Source: CAIOZA01 sp964464375 (GTDB taxonomy: Bacteria > Bacteroidota > Ignavibacteria > Kapaibacteriales > UBA2268). Taken from it: a stretch of DNA of 41,095 nucleotides. The translations under genes were made by a program, and so were the position numbers. Location of the stretch: assembly GCA_964464375.1 (NCBI GenBank), contig CAYXFU010000031.1:1-41095 (forward strand), in the 5' to 3' direction. Each line of letters opens with the position of its first letter. Positions within the stretch are counted from its first letter, which is position 1. Below are positions 33,498-41,095 of the stretch, in pieces. The notes beneath the pieces were generated by a model, which was given only the letters and a program-made list of their open reading frames with translations, was not told the DNA's origin and ran no database searches.

Positions 33498-36037
33498 CTT
33501 ACTACCATAAATTTATTGAATTTATTTGCAATTTTTAGATAATAGATTCCATTTTCAAGTTTCGAAACATCAATACTTCCATTGCAAATCATACCGCTTT
33601 GCAATGTTTGTCCAATGATATTTAGAATATCATACTTTACCTGGTTTTCGTTGGATGATTTTACAAATATATTCGTGATAGCAGGATTTGGGTAAAACTG
33701 ATAGTTTATATCTTTTTCAATAGTTTCGACACCGGACAGCAAAACTTTTATTTTATTCGATGTATCGGAAATGCATTCAGACAAGGTAACAATATCGAAG
33801 TAAGTACCGTCTGAAGTTACGGTATAGGTTTGGTTAGTTGCCCCATCTATCAATCCGCTTTGATTATACCACTGATTGCCGTTTGTTGCATCAGATGTCA
33901 GGATCGTACCATTAAGCGAAATAGCAGGTGTTGATGGCTTTTTGTTAATGATTACTGAGAGGGTAGACGATGCACCATTTCCGCAGGCATTATTTCCATT
34001 TACAGTAATGTTTCCGGAAATGGCTGATGTACTATAATCAACAGTTATTATATTTGTAGTACTTGAGCCTGTCGCACCGTTCGGCAGTGTCCAGCTGTAT
34101 TGAGATGCATTTTCTATAGACGGCACTATGTATTTAACCGAGGTTTCTCCCTGACAAATTATAGTTGCTCCAGTAATGCTCCCTGCTGATGACGGCAACG
34201 GATTTACTGAAATGTGCAATGCTGAAGAAGTACCTTCTCCGCAGGAATTTCTCCCATTGATGGTTATGTCGCCAGAAACTGCAGAATCTCCAAAATCTAC
34301 AGCTATACTGTTAGTTAGACTCATACCCTTCGCTCCATTCGGCAGTGTCCAAATGTATGATGTTGCATTAGCAATTGTTGGAACCGTATAAGTAACAGCT
34401 TTCTGTCCCTGGCAAACCGATGATATTCCTGATATGGCAGTGGAATTAGAAGGTAGTTGATTTACAGTAACTGCCAAAGTTGATGCTGTACCGGATCCAC
34501 AAGTGTTTCTACCCATAACAGAGATGTTCCCTGAAATCGATAATGAATCATATTTTACAGTAATGCTATTAGTTGCACTGGTCCCAATTGCACCACCAGG
34601 CAGTGTCCAAATATAAAATATAGCGTTTGGAATTGTTGGAACAGTATAATTAATGGAATTATCTCCACGGCAAACTGTTGTTGGTCCCGATATTGCTCCT
34701 GCACTTAATGGAAGAGGAATAACAGTAATTTTAAGTGTTGAAACTGCACCATCACCATAGGAATTGCTACCCCTAACTGTTATATTTCCTGAAAGTGAAG
34801 TTGAGTTATAGTCAACTGTTATGCTGTTGGTGTTACTTGTTCCGGTGGCACCACTCGGTAATGTCCAAATATATGATGTTGCATTAGCGATAGTAGGAAC
34901 AGTATAAGTAATTGAATTGAGTCCTTGACAAATGATATTAGTCCCTGAAATTGTCCCAGCAACTGCTGGCAAATTATCTAAAAGAACTTTATATAACATA
35001 GCAGTGATTCCGTCAACAGCAGATGGGAATGAATTGGAGAGACCACAAACAGAAGCTTTCATTTCCGGATCATAAAACATCCTGCTCTTATAACCTGTGT
35101 GTGAACCTCCATGCCCCCATAAGGTTCTGCCGAACATTAACATAGTTGTTAATCCAAAGCCATAATTTCCCGGAGGTAAAAATGTAGTCAACTGTGCTAG
35201 GGAATTTGCATTGATAATCTGACCGCTAAAAAGTGCATTATACCACTGTACCATCTCACCTGCAGTTGAATACATAGCTCCGGCAGATCCTCCTGCACTA
35301 TTTAAAGCAACCCTTGAAGTACTGTTTACATCTGCTCCGTTCTGCCAGGGATGGGCTTTTATCCCAAGAACAGCTTCTCTAACATCAAAGAATGTACTAT
35401 CTAATCTTAGTGGTGTTAGAATACTATCACGAATAATTCTTGATATATGAATGCCTGTGGCGCTTTCAGCCACCATTCCAGCCAATATGTAATTAGTGTT
35501 TGAGTAACTAAAACTTGCACCGGGGTCGAAAATCTTTGTACCGACCAAAGCCATTAGTTCAGCAATAGTAAACAAATGAGTAGGATTTGAATCAATATAA
35601 GCCATAGTGGAAGGCGAAAAAATATCTGCTACTCCACTCGTATGATTGAGAAGTTGCCTTATAGTTATCGTTGAATCAATATTCTCATAGTTTGGAAGCC
35701 ATTTATCAAGTTGGTCGTTTAGATTTAAGATGTTGTTTTCTACAAGCTTCACAATAGCAACGGCTGTAAATAATTTTGTATTGCTGGCAATTCCAAACTC
35801 CATATCGGAGGTAATCGGCTGACCAGAATACGATAAACCACTTGTCCCCGTCCAAACGCCTTGCCCGGGATAGAAAACACTTGCAGACATGCCTTTAGTG
35901 TTTGAGAAACTTGCGACATATAAGTCCAAAGTATCCTGTAGTTTTGCGGCTAAATTCGGATTGAAAGCCTGTACATTTTCAAATGAAATTGCAAATATAA
36001 ACACAAGGCTTAAAATAATTTGCTTGTATCTGTTCAT
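33494..36037 (-). CDS. Secreted serine hydrolase (class C beta-lactamase/esterase fold) with PKD-like repeats and T9SS domain
   Basis: 847 residues from the ATG at 36035-36037, which gives a normal signal peptide (MNRYKQIILSLVFIFAISF) and has AAAGGG upstream; an ATG at 36070 would put 11 residues before it. The catalytic domain (25-355) has S85-N-T-K88, Y178-S-N180 and GHGGSHTG, the three motifs of the class C beta-lactamase/D-peptidase/esterase family. Then come four near-identical PKD-like modules of about 85 residues, each with a cysteine near the start (ICQG, VCRG, VCQG, ICQG) and a YIWTLPxGA-like core, one further Ig-like module (GNQWYNQSGLIDGATNQTYT) and a T9SS type A domain (NYQFYPNPAITNIFVK). 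An extracellular hydrolase held away from the surface by a repeat stalk is likely; substrate unknown. Confidence 0.9.
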   Translation of the reverse strand: MNRYKQIILSLVFIFAISFENVQAFNPNLAAKLQDTLDLYVASFSNTKGMSASVFYPGQGVWTGTSGLSYSGQPITSDMEFGIASNTKLFTAVAIVKLVENNILNLNDQLDKWLPNYENIDSTITIRQLLNHTSGVADIFSPSTMAYIDSNPTHLFTIAELMALVGTKIFDPGASFSYSNTNYILAGMVAESATGIHISRIIRDSILTPLRLDSTFFDVREAVLGIKAHPWQNGADVNSTSRVALNSAGGSAGAMYSTAGEMVQWYNALFSGQIINANSLAQLTTFLPPGNYGFGLTTMLMFGRTLWGHGGSHTGYKSRMFYDPEMKASVCGLSNSFPSAVDGITAMLYKVLLDNLPAVAGTISGTNIICQGLNSITYTVPTIANATSYIWTLPSGATGTSNTNSITVDYNSTSLSGNITVRGSNSYGDGAVSTLKITVIPLPLSAGAISGPTTVCRGDNSINYTVPTIPNAIFYIWTLPGGAIGTSATNSITVKYDSLSISGNISVMGRNTCGSGTASTLAVTVNQLPSNSTAISGISSVCQGQKAVTYTVPTIANATSYIWTLPNGAKGMSLTNSIAVDFGDSAVSGDITINGRNSCGEGTSSALHISVNPLPSSAGSITGATIICQGETSVKYIVPSIENASQYSWTLPNGATGSSTTNIITVDYSTSAISGNITVNGNNACGNGASSTLSVIINKKPSTPAISLNGTILTSDATNGNQWYNQSGLIDGATNQTYTVTSDGTYFDIVTLSECISDTSNKIKVLLSGVETIEKDINYQFYPNPAITNIFVKSSNENQVKYDILNIIGQTLQSGMICNGSIDVSKLENGIYYLKIANKFNKFMVVR

Positions 36038-36127
36038 TTGTTGCCCTTTCTCAATAGTTATATAGTTCATCTCTTCCTGAAACTTGATTCACAATGATAA
36101 GCGAAAAAAATAGTCATATACTAATTG

Positions 36128-36154
36128 CCACGAGCTTTAGCTCGTGGTTATTCA
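36128..36154. repeat. Hairpin of the GTGGTTATTC class
   Basis: CCACGAGCT (36128-36136), TT, AGCTCGTGG (36139-36147), then TTATTCAG. The ending GTGGTTATTC resembles the right arm of the outer repeat at 27769-27782 (ACGGTTATTC). Confidence 0.6.
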
Positions 36155-36212
36155 GAATCGATTTTCAAATTCAATTTTACTAATATGAGTTATTTCGTTT
36201 ATTTTCATTTCC

Positions 36213-37019
36213 TCAATTCTCATCCTTCTCTTCAGTTCCCTTTATTTCCTCCTGGAATTTCTTCCAGTCAAAATTATATTCCACCGGTTTGAAATCCTTG
36301 GGTACAGAATACTCAAACGAAGCTTTTACTCTGGCGTTATTAAACGGATGTGTCGATAACATCTCGATATTCTGCCGGTCTGTTCCATATTTCTCTTCCA
36401 ATCTGGTAAAGAACAGACCCATAATATGAGGATTTATCTTAGTTTTGAAGAGCAGATCCAGTGCAAATTTGTCGGCTTCGGCTTCCTGCTTGCGGTCGAA
36501 TGCGGTCGATGTAGCCATTCTGGCGACAGAACCAACGACTGATTTATCGGTTGAGAGAATAAGAGATAAACCCAGTTCCTTTGCCAGTTTATTGACGATA
36601 TGCTTTTTCTCGACATGACCTATCTCGTGAGCCAGTACTGCACTCAACTCTTCTGCGTTTTCGCAGAAGTCAATCAAACCGGAAAAGATAATTACGTATC
36701 CACCCGGCAAAGCCGCTGCATTGACTATTGGACTGTCAATAAGGATAAACTTATACTCATAATCAGTATTTCCCATAGCTTTGAGCAATCTATGCTTCAT
36801 AACGGCAAGACATGAATCGGTATAAGGTTTGTTAACCTGTTTTGTGTCATTGCTCAGTATCAGCTCATCAACAATCATCTTGCCGAGCTTTTCTTCAGTA
36901 GCTATTGGAACCTTGATCGGACTTTCTTCCGGAAAAATCGGGAATCTGGAGAAAATAATCCAGATTCCAATACAGGCAACCAGTAGAATCAGTAAATCAC
37001 GATAAATCTTACTTTTCAT
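36213..37019 (-). CDS. M48 family zinc metalloprotease
   Basis: 268 residues with an N-terminal membrane anchor or uncleaved signal (LLILLVACIGIWIIFSRF). The zinc site is complete: H131-E-I-G-H135 in VLAHEIGHVEKKHI and the third ligand E179 in RKQEAEADKFALDLL. The order and size match BepA/LoiP-like periplasmic M48 proteases that degrade or fold outer-membrane proteins. It is the last of three genes in an operon with two small membrane proteins (gaps of 7 and 10 bp). Whether they form a complex is unknown. Confidence 0.92.
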   Translation of the reverse strand: MKSKIYRDLLILLVACIGIWIIFSRFPIFPEESPIKVPIATEEKLGKMIVDELILSNDTKQVNKPYTDSCLAVMKHRLLKAMGNTDYEYKFILIDSPIVNAAALPGGYVIIFSGLIDFCENAEELSAVLAHEIGHVEKKHIVNKLAKELGLSLILSTDKSVVGSVARMATSTAFDRKQEAEADKFALDLLFKTKINPHIMGLFFTRLEEKYGTDRQNIEMLSTHPFNNARVKASFEYSVPKDFKPVEYNFDWKKFQEEIKGTEEKDEN

Positions 37020-37029
37020 AATTTTTTCT

Positions 37030-37551
37030 CTATAATTTCGGGGGTATATTCATACTGTTGTTCTCGTCAACTTTTCCGGGTCTTATTTTGAATGTCTGAT
37101 GGTATGCATATCTGCCGAAAAATGTCATATAGAAGAATCTGCCTTTGCGGGCTCTGACAGCCGCAATGATGTTATATATTATATAAGCAATATTCACAAG
37201 AATAATCATCGCAATGAAACCTTTGTAAAGATTAGTCGCATCGGCGTAATTGAAAAGAAAAATTCTAAGTGTCCAGAAAACAGCTGCGGCATTCAATAAG
37301 CTCGTTACAATCGATGACAGCAGTGCCTGTAGAGTATGAAACCTGACAAACAGGCTATGAGTGCGGTGAATGAAAAAGTAAATGATAGATGCTAAAAGAT
37401 TAATTACCGGCAATGGCAAACCCGCCGCCAGTGCAGCAAACATCATTAAATACGCTCCCATAGCGTCTTCCTTTTCTTTCAAAGGGATATCTTCCGGCTG
37501 TGGGAGCGGATAGTATTCAGAATTCATAAGTTCAGATTGTGATTCCTGCAT
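37030..37551 (-). CDS. DUF4870-like membrane protein
   Basis: 173 residues with about four membrane helices after a polar N-terminus. The conserved stretch RTHSLFVRFHTLQALLSSIV following a NLLASIIYFF helix is the DUF4870 pattern (Tic20-like). Function is unknown. It lies between the DUF4389 protein and the M48 protease genes with very short gaps, so all three are probably made together. Confidence 0.82.
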   Translation of the reverse strand: MQESQSELMNSEYYPLPQPEDIPLKEKEDAMGAYLMMFAALAAGLPLPVINLLASIIYFFIHRTHSLFVRFHTLQALLSSIVTSLLNAAAVFWTLRIFLFNYADATNLYKGFIAMIILVNIAYIIYNIIAAVRARKGRFFYMTFFGRYAYHQTFKIRPGKVDENNSMNIPPKL

Positions 37552-37558
37552 AATTTCT

Positions 37559-38143
37559 TTACTCGTTTCCGTTAAATGGAGGATAAGTATCCGTCATGTT
37601 AAGCATATATAAATTTAAGCGATAACTCCATCTGAGGTATTTGACCATAAATTCGTGGTTTGATATCGGGTAAGTTCCTGTGAATAAGATAACCCACCAT
37701 GAAATAAAATTTAATATTGAAGCCCATATACCAATGAAGAATAGCAGGAATAAATGGGGTATATAAACATAGAAAATTCCGAAAAATGTTCGCAAAAGAA
37801 GTTTACCTCTACTCAGAGATTCCGGATATTCAACAATAAGGCTTGTACTATCATCAGTACCGGAGGGCCAGAAAGCAGGATAACCATCGCAAAGGTTATA
37901 CATTCTGGCGGATAGCCTTAAGTTCCATTGCATAAGTTTCACCTGGAATGCAAACATATTTTCAGGATATCTGCCTGTAAATAAAATTACCCACCAAGCT
38001 ATAAATCCCAGAATTCTAGCCCAGATCTCTGCAAAGAACAAGAGAAATAGATGCGGAAAAACCATATAAACAGAGCCGAAGAATGTACGAAGAAGCAATT
38101 CGCCTCTCGAGTTTGATTCCTGATGCGTAACTGATAATTGCAT
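37559..38143 (-). CDS. DUF4389 protein with two tandem domains
   Basis: 194 residues made of two similar halves: residues about 12-100 (RGELLLRTFFGSVYMVFPHL, then WWVILFTGRYPENMFAFQVK) and 105-190 (RGKLLLRTFFGIFYVYIPHL, then WWVILFTGTYPISNHEFMVK). Each half has a membrane helix pair and the FTGxYP motif of DUF4389. The duplication is clear; function is unknown. GGGGAG lies just before the ATG, and it heads the operon with DUF4870 and the M48 protease. Confidence 0.85.
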   Translation of the reverse strand: MQLSVTHQESNSRGELLLRTFFGSVYMVFPHLFLLFFAEIWARILGFIAWWVILFTGRYPENMFAFQVKLMQWNLRLSARMYNLCDGYPAFWPSGTDDSTSLIVEYPESLSRGKLLLRTFFGIFYVYIPHLFLLFFIGIWASILNFISWWVILFTGTYPISNHEFMVKYLRWSYRLNLYMLNMTDTYPPFNGNE

Positions 38144-38451
38144 AAAACTCCCCTATTAAAAAAAAGAAAAAATGAATTACCGGAATTATCTTTAATATAC
38201 TTAAGCAAATGATGCAATACTAATGTAATTCTAATTTAATAAATTTATATTCATTAAACAAAAAAATAATAGGTAGCAAGATCGCTAGTTATTTTCAAAA
38301 TTGTCGATAAATAAATTTGCAAGTTTTAAATATAATACCATATTTTTAAAATAATAAGAAAAAGAAACACAGTATTAATATTTTGCATATTTTCAGTATA
38401 ATTTTCGTAAAGCATGTTCTGGACACTATCTAAATAAGGATAAGGATTATT
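38144..38451. other. 308-bp divergent intergenic region
   Basis: AT-rich DNA between the DUF4389 operon (minus) and the TPR gene (plus). I see no gene, no exact -33/-7 pair, and no strong hairpin. It must contain promoters for both directions. Confidence 0.6.
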
Positions 38452-38838
38452 ATGAACAAGTTATTTATTATTTTATTTGCAATTATATTATCCGGTAAAT
38501 GTTATTGCCAGACTGCTGAAGATTACGTCAAAATGGGTGCTGCTTGTTATAACAATGGTAAATATACAGAAGCAATTGACAATTTGGATAGTGCACTGGT
38601 ATGTAATTCTGAATGTTGTGAAGCTTATATATATCTTGGTTTAGCAAATGCTAATTCCGGAAACTATGAAGATGCCATTATTAATCTCGATCTTGCTATT
38701 TATTTGAATCCCCAAAGTGCCATGGCTTTTTTCTATAGAGGTCTTCTAAAATATTCATCAGGCAGGCAAAAAGACTATAATCAAGATATTAAGAATGCCT
38801 TTGATTTGGTCTGGACTAATTACTTGTCTTTTATCTAA
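38452..38838 (+). CDS. Small secreted tetratricopeptide-repeat protein
   Basis: 128 residues. A signal peptide (MNKLFIILFAIILSGKCYC) precedes about 2.5 TPR units: AEDYVKMGAACYNNGKYTEA, CEAYIYLGLANANSGNYEDA and SAMAFFYRGLLKYSSGRQKD. TPRs form protein-binding surfaces, here outside the cytoplasm. AAGGA lies before the ATG. The VWA-OmpA lipoprotein gene follows after 200 bp on the same strand. Confidence 0.85.
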   Translation: MNKLFIILFAIILSGKCYCQTAEDYVKMGAACYNNGKYTEAIDNLDSALVCNSECCEAYIYLGLANANSGNYEDAIINLDLAIYLNPQSAMAFFYRGLLKYSSGRQKDYNQDIKNAFDLVWTNYLSFI

Positions 38839-39042
38839 CTCAAATATTAACAAAACATTTTATATTTTTTACTAATTCTAAATTATGGAGCTACTTAATA
38901 GTCACTCCATAATTACTTTTTTTGCCCCCATTTCATTTTTTAAGCTTTCAACCGAAAATTATTATTGATAATCCGCCAAAAATTGAATATTTTAATAAAC
39001 TGAATTTTCCTGCAATTAATAACAATTATCAGGATCGACATT

Positions 39043-40992
39043 ATGAATTTAAAGTACTTGCTATTTTTCCTGATTGCTCTGGCTATCGCCGGATGCGCAA
39101 CATCCAAGCTGGTGAATGATCCGGGATTGAAATCCTATATCGAAATCAATGAAGGCGACGAAGTTGCTCTCCAGTGGAATTTCCACTATGCAGAAAAAGT
39201 GCTGGTGAATGGTTTCGAGCGGATATTCGCCAACAATGACTATATTCTGGATCGTCCTGCCAAATCCAGAGAATACATTCTCAATGTGATGAACAGCTCC
39301 GATACTTTGGTTCAGACCATTTATGTTAAAGTAAAATCCAAATCGGATAAAGATGAAAATGTAGCTGATACAATCGCGATAACGAAAATAGTTGTTCCAA
39401 CTGAGACTGCCAAAACCGATACTATAGAAACTAAACCGGAAATTCGTACAGGACCAAATTTTCTAAAGGACGAAAATCGCACTGCTTCTATATCTGAGTC
39501 AGAGTATCTGAATGGTCAAATCACTGCAGATATTCACACAGGTCCAGCTTTGCTCAAGGTTATGCGTACACGTCTCAACGAAGGCTCTCAGTTCGCCACA
39601 TTGGAAGTTCTTCTCATGGATCGTTTTGGAAATTCTATAAGTGGACTCGATAAGGATCGGGAAGGTCTGCTTTGGACTGCAACAAATACTTGTGGATCGC
39701 TCTCGGCTAATTACTCTAAACTTGGGTTTACAGAAAACAATCATACTTCCCCGACCGATTTTCTCGATATAGGAATACTAATCGATAATTCAGCCGCTTC
39801 GACCAATAACGAAGTAAAAAAGTCAATCAAGGAATTTCTTCCTGAGTTGAAGTCAACAGACAATGTTATGATTTCATATTTCAATCAGAATTATGAGCCC
39901 ATGCTAAGTCTATCACCGGTAGTGCAGACTATTCTGGGATATGAAGAAAGTTTCAATCTTCCAAAGAAAAGCGGGCTTAATGCTTTGAACAAAGCCTCTT
40001 TTATAGCTTTGGATCAGCTTTCCCAGGGTAGAAGCGACAATAAAGCACTAATAATCATTACTTACTTATCTGATAATGCATCATTGACTTATGATGGCAA
40101 CGATGTTGTGAAGCTCGCGAGGATGCACAACATACCGATTTATATTATTGGAATCGGTGAAATTGTTTCCGGATTTGAACTCAGATATATAACATCCTTA
40201 AGCGGGGGCAGATACTATTTCCTGTTGGACGACGAATCATCCAGTCTCAAAAATGTACTCTCGGAGATAGCATTTGCACAACGTAATCATTACGATGTAT
40301 ATCTTCCGGTCCAGAATTTCACAAAAGAATGTTCAGTTCGTAAAGCCGATCTTAGCATCTCATTGAACGACAGTATTCACAGTGAATCTGTTACATTCCA
40401 GAATGAATACGATGTTCTCTACTTCACACATCAGGTGATGGCAACATTCGATGAGAAATCATTCAATATCAAACCTGACTATGAAGGAGTAATCATTTCG
40501 TTTGCAAATATTCTTAATGATAATCCCGACCGGCCAGTTCAGCTTGTAGGTTACAGCTGGGGTGAGGGTGGAAATGAACTGAGTACGAACATGGCAGTAC
40601 AGAGAGCCGAAACCGTCAAGGATCTACTTATAGCCAGAGGAGTATCGCCTAACCAAATCAAGATAAAGAATGGCGGATCTGATAAACCAATCTATCCAAA
40701 CGATAATGAGAACTGGCAAAAATCAATAAATCGTCGAGTAGAGGTCAGATGGCTCGATCCAAACCTTGAGCCTTACGAAATACTGACAGAGACAGCAGAT
40801 TCCGAAGAGGATGCCTTATTATCCGTTGAAAAATGGGAAGGTCGTGGCTACAAATCATATTATGAGAGATCTGTCAATTCTGAAACAGTCAAGTATAGAG
40901 TCAAGCTTTGGGGCTATACTACAATCGAAGATGCACAGAAAGCTTCAGAATATATCAAAGTAAAATATGTACAAATGAGCCAGGTGGAGTAA
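39043..40992 (+). CDS. Lipoprotein with VWA, OmpA-like and SPOR-like domains
   Basis: 649 residues. Lipobox AIAGC gives Cys18; residues 25-110 may be an Ig-like unit with WNFHYAEKVLVNG. A von Willebrand A domain spans about 240-430; its metal site begins D248-N-S250 (LIDNSAAST) with the third Ser of DxSxS replaced by Ala. An OmpA-like peptidoglycan-binding domain lies at about 470-570 (VQLVGYSWGEGGNELSTNMA, NRRVEVRW). The final 70 residues look like a SPOR domain (WEGRGYKSYYERSV, KLWGYTTIEDAQKASEYIK). Such a chain would be held to the outer membrane by lipid and to the cell wall by two domains. AGGA is eight bases before the ATG. Confidence 0.87.
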   Translation: MNLKYLLFFLIALAIAGCATSKLVNDPGLKSYIEINEGDEVALQWNFHYAEKVLVNGFERIFANNDYILDRPAKSREYILNVMNSSDTLVQTIYVKVKSKSDKDENVADTIAITKIVVPTETAKTDTIETKPEIRTGPNFLKDENRTASISESEYLNGQITADIHTGPALLKVMRTRLNEGSQFATLEVLLMDRFGNSISGLDKDREGLLWTATNTCGSLSANYSKLGFTENNHTSPTDFLDIGILIDNSAASTNNEVKKSIKEFLPELKSTDNVMISYFNQNYEPMLSLSPVVQTILGYEESFNLPKKSGLNALNKASFIALDQLSQGRSDNKALIIITYLSDNASLTYDGNDVVKLARMHNIPIYIIGIGEIVSGFELRYITSLSGGRYYFLLDDESSSLKNVLSEIAFAQRNHYDVYLPVQNFTKECSVRKADLSISLNDSIHSESVTFQNEYDVLYFTHQVMATFDEKSFNIKPDYEGVIISFANILNDNPDRPVQLVGYSWGEGGNELSTNMAVQRAETVKDLLIARGVSPNQIKIKNGGSDKPIYPNDNENWQKSINRRVEVRWLDPNLEPYEILTETADSEEDALLSVEKWEGRGYKSYYERSVNSETVKYRVKLWGYTTIEDAQKASEYIKVKYVQMSQVE

Positions 40993-40994
40993 AT

Positions 40995-41034
40995 GTCAGA
41001 ATCACGGATTAAACGTCAGAATCACGGATTAAAC
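40995..41034. repeat. Two tandem copies of a 20-bp unit
   Basis: GTCAGAATCACGGATTAAAC twice without a gap (40995-41014, 41015-41034), then GGATTTT. The unit resembles the common intergenic string AATCACGGATTAAACGGATT of related genomes. Confidence 0.9.
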
Positions 41035-41041
41035 GGATTTT

Positions 41042-41063
41042 AAAAAAAAAAAAAAAAAAAAAA
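41042..41063. repeat. Run of 22 A residues
   Basis: An uninterrupted A-run before GAAAGAAGG. Length of such runs is often misread in sequencing, so the exact count is uncertain. Confidence 0.8.
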
Positions 41064-41080
41064 GAAAGAAGGATTTTAAT

Positions 41081-41095
41081 ATGGAATATTTTAAT
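41081..41095 (+). CDS. Start of a further gene, cut by the window end
   Basis: ATG at 41081 with AAGAAGG at 41066-41072, nine bases upstream, suggests a ribosome binding site and a new gene. Only five codons (MEYFN) are visible, so nothing can be said of its product. Confidence 0.35.

Noticed and set aside
38922..39119. 65-codon open frame before the VWA lipoprotein
   Set aside because: It overlaps the well-supported start and signal peptide of the lipoprotein gene in another frame and is Pro/Asn/Lys-rich chance sequence.

Overview
The window reads as chromosomal DNA of an AT-rich bacterium of the Fibrobacteres-Chlorobi-Bacteroidetes group; Ignavibacteria/Kapabacteria-like relatives are my best guess, and no rRNA is present to test it. 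The pointers are five proteins ending in a type IX secretion (T9SS) type A sorting domain, a TonB-dependent receptor with a carboxypeptidase-regulatory-like N-terminal domain, lipoproteins of the OmpA/PD40 type, a -33/-7 promoter of the Bacteroidetes form (TTTG-N20-TAnnTTTG), and many short interspersed palindromes.

Layout. 1-5.3 kb holds a truncated propeller protein, a two-subunit molybdenum hydroxylase (IorA/IorB-like) and a fibronectin-like surface protein; all but the small IorA subunit end in a T9SS domain. 5.3-6.1 kb is a HEPN/nucleotidyltransferase pair. 6.1-9.5 kb carries a ComEA-like DNA-binding protein, gcvT and alr, with a repeat-rich gap. 9.5-16 kb has a PD40/OmpA lipoprotein, moeA-mobA for molybdenum cofactor, two other lipoproteins and an AHSA1-like protein. 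16-19.7 kb is a TonB receptor plus MFS transporter unit. 19.9-22.2 kb encodes an RNase II/R-type catalytic domain joined to three double-stranded-RNA-binding domains. 22.3-25.8 kb has two glycosyltransferases and an isopenicillin-N-epimerase-like aminotransferase. 25.9-31 kb contains a SulP transporter, a HicBA toxin-antitoxin pair and a translationally coupled Mg2+ unit (PRC-MgtE_N-CBS protein plus an Nramp-related transporter) behind a long structured leader. 31.4-36 kb has an RRM protein with its own promoter and terminator and two overlapping secreted proteins (Asp-box protein, serine hydrolase with PKD-like repeats). 36-41 kb has an M48 protease/DUF4870/DUF4389 operon, a TPR protein and a VWA-OmpA-SPOR lipoprotein.

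How the genes connect. moeA and mobA could supply cofactor for the molybdenum hydroxylase about 8 kb upstream. The MgtE-like protein has the Mg2+-sensing parts of MgtE without its channel, and the coupled Nramp-related protein has the metal-site changes expected of Mg2+ transporters, so the pair looks like a sensor plus channel split over two proteins. The T9SS cargo proteins form two groups near the window ends.

Most unusual items: the RNB-3xdsRBD nuclease; two perfect palindromes inserted in phase inside the sorting domain of one protein; nested palindromic repeats; and a molybdoenzyme carrying both a Tat signal and a T9SS sorting domain. No tRNA, rRNA, CRISPR array, intact insertion sequence or prophage was seen. 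All calls come from reading the sequence; no database search was run.
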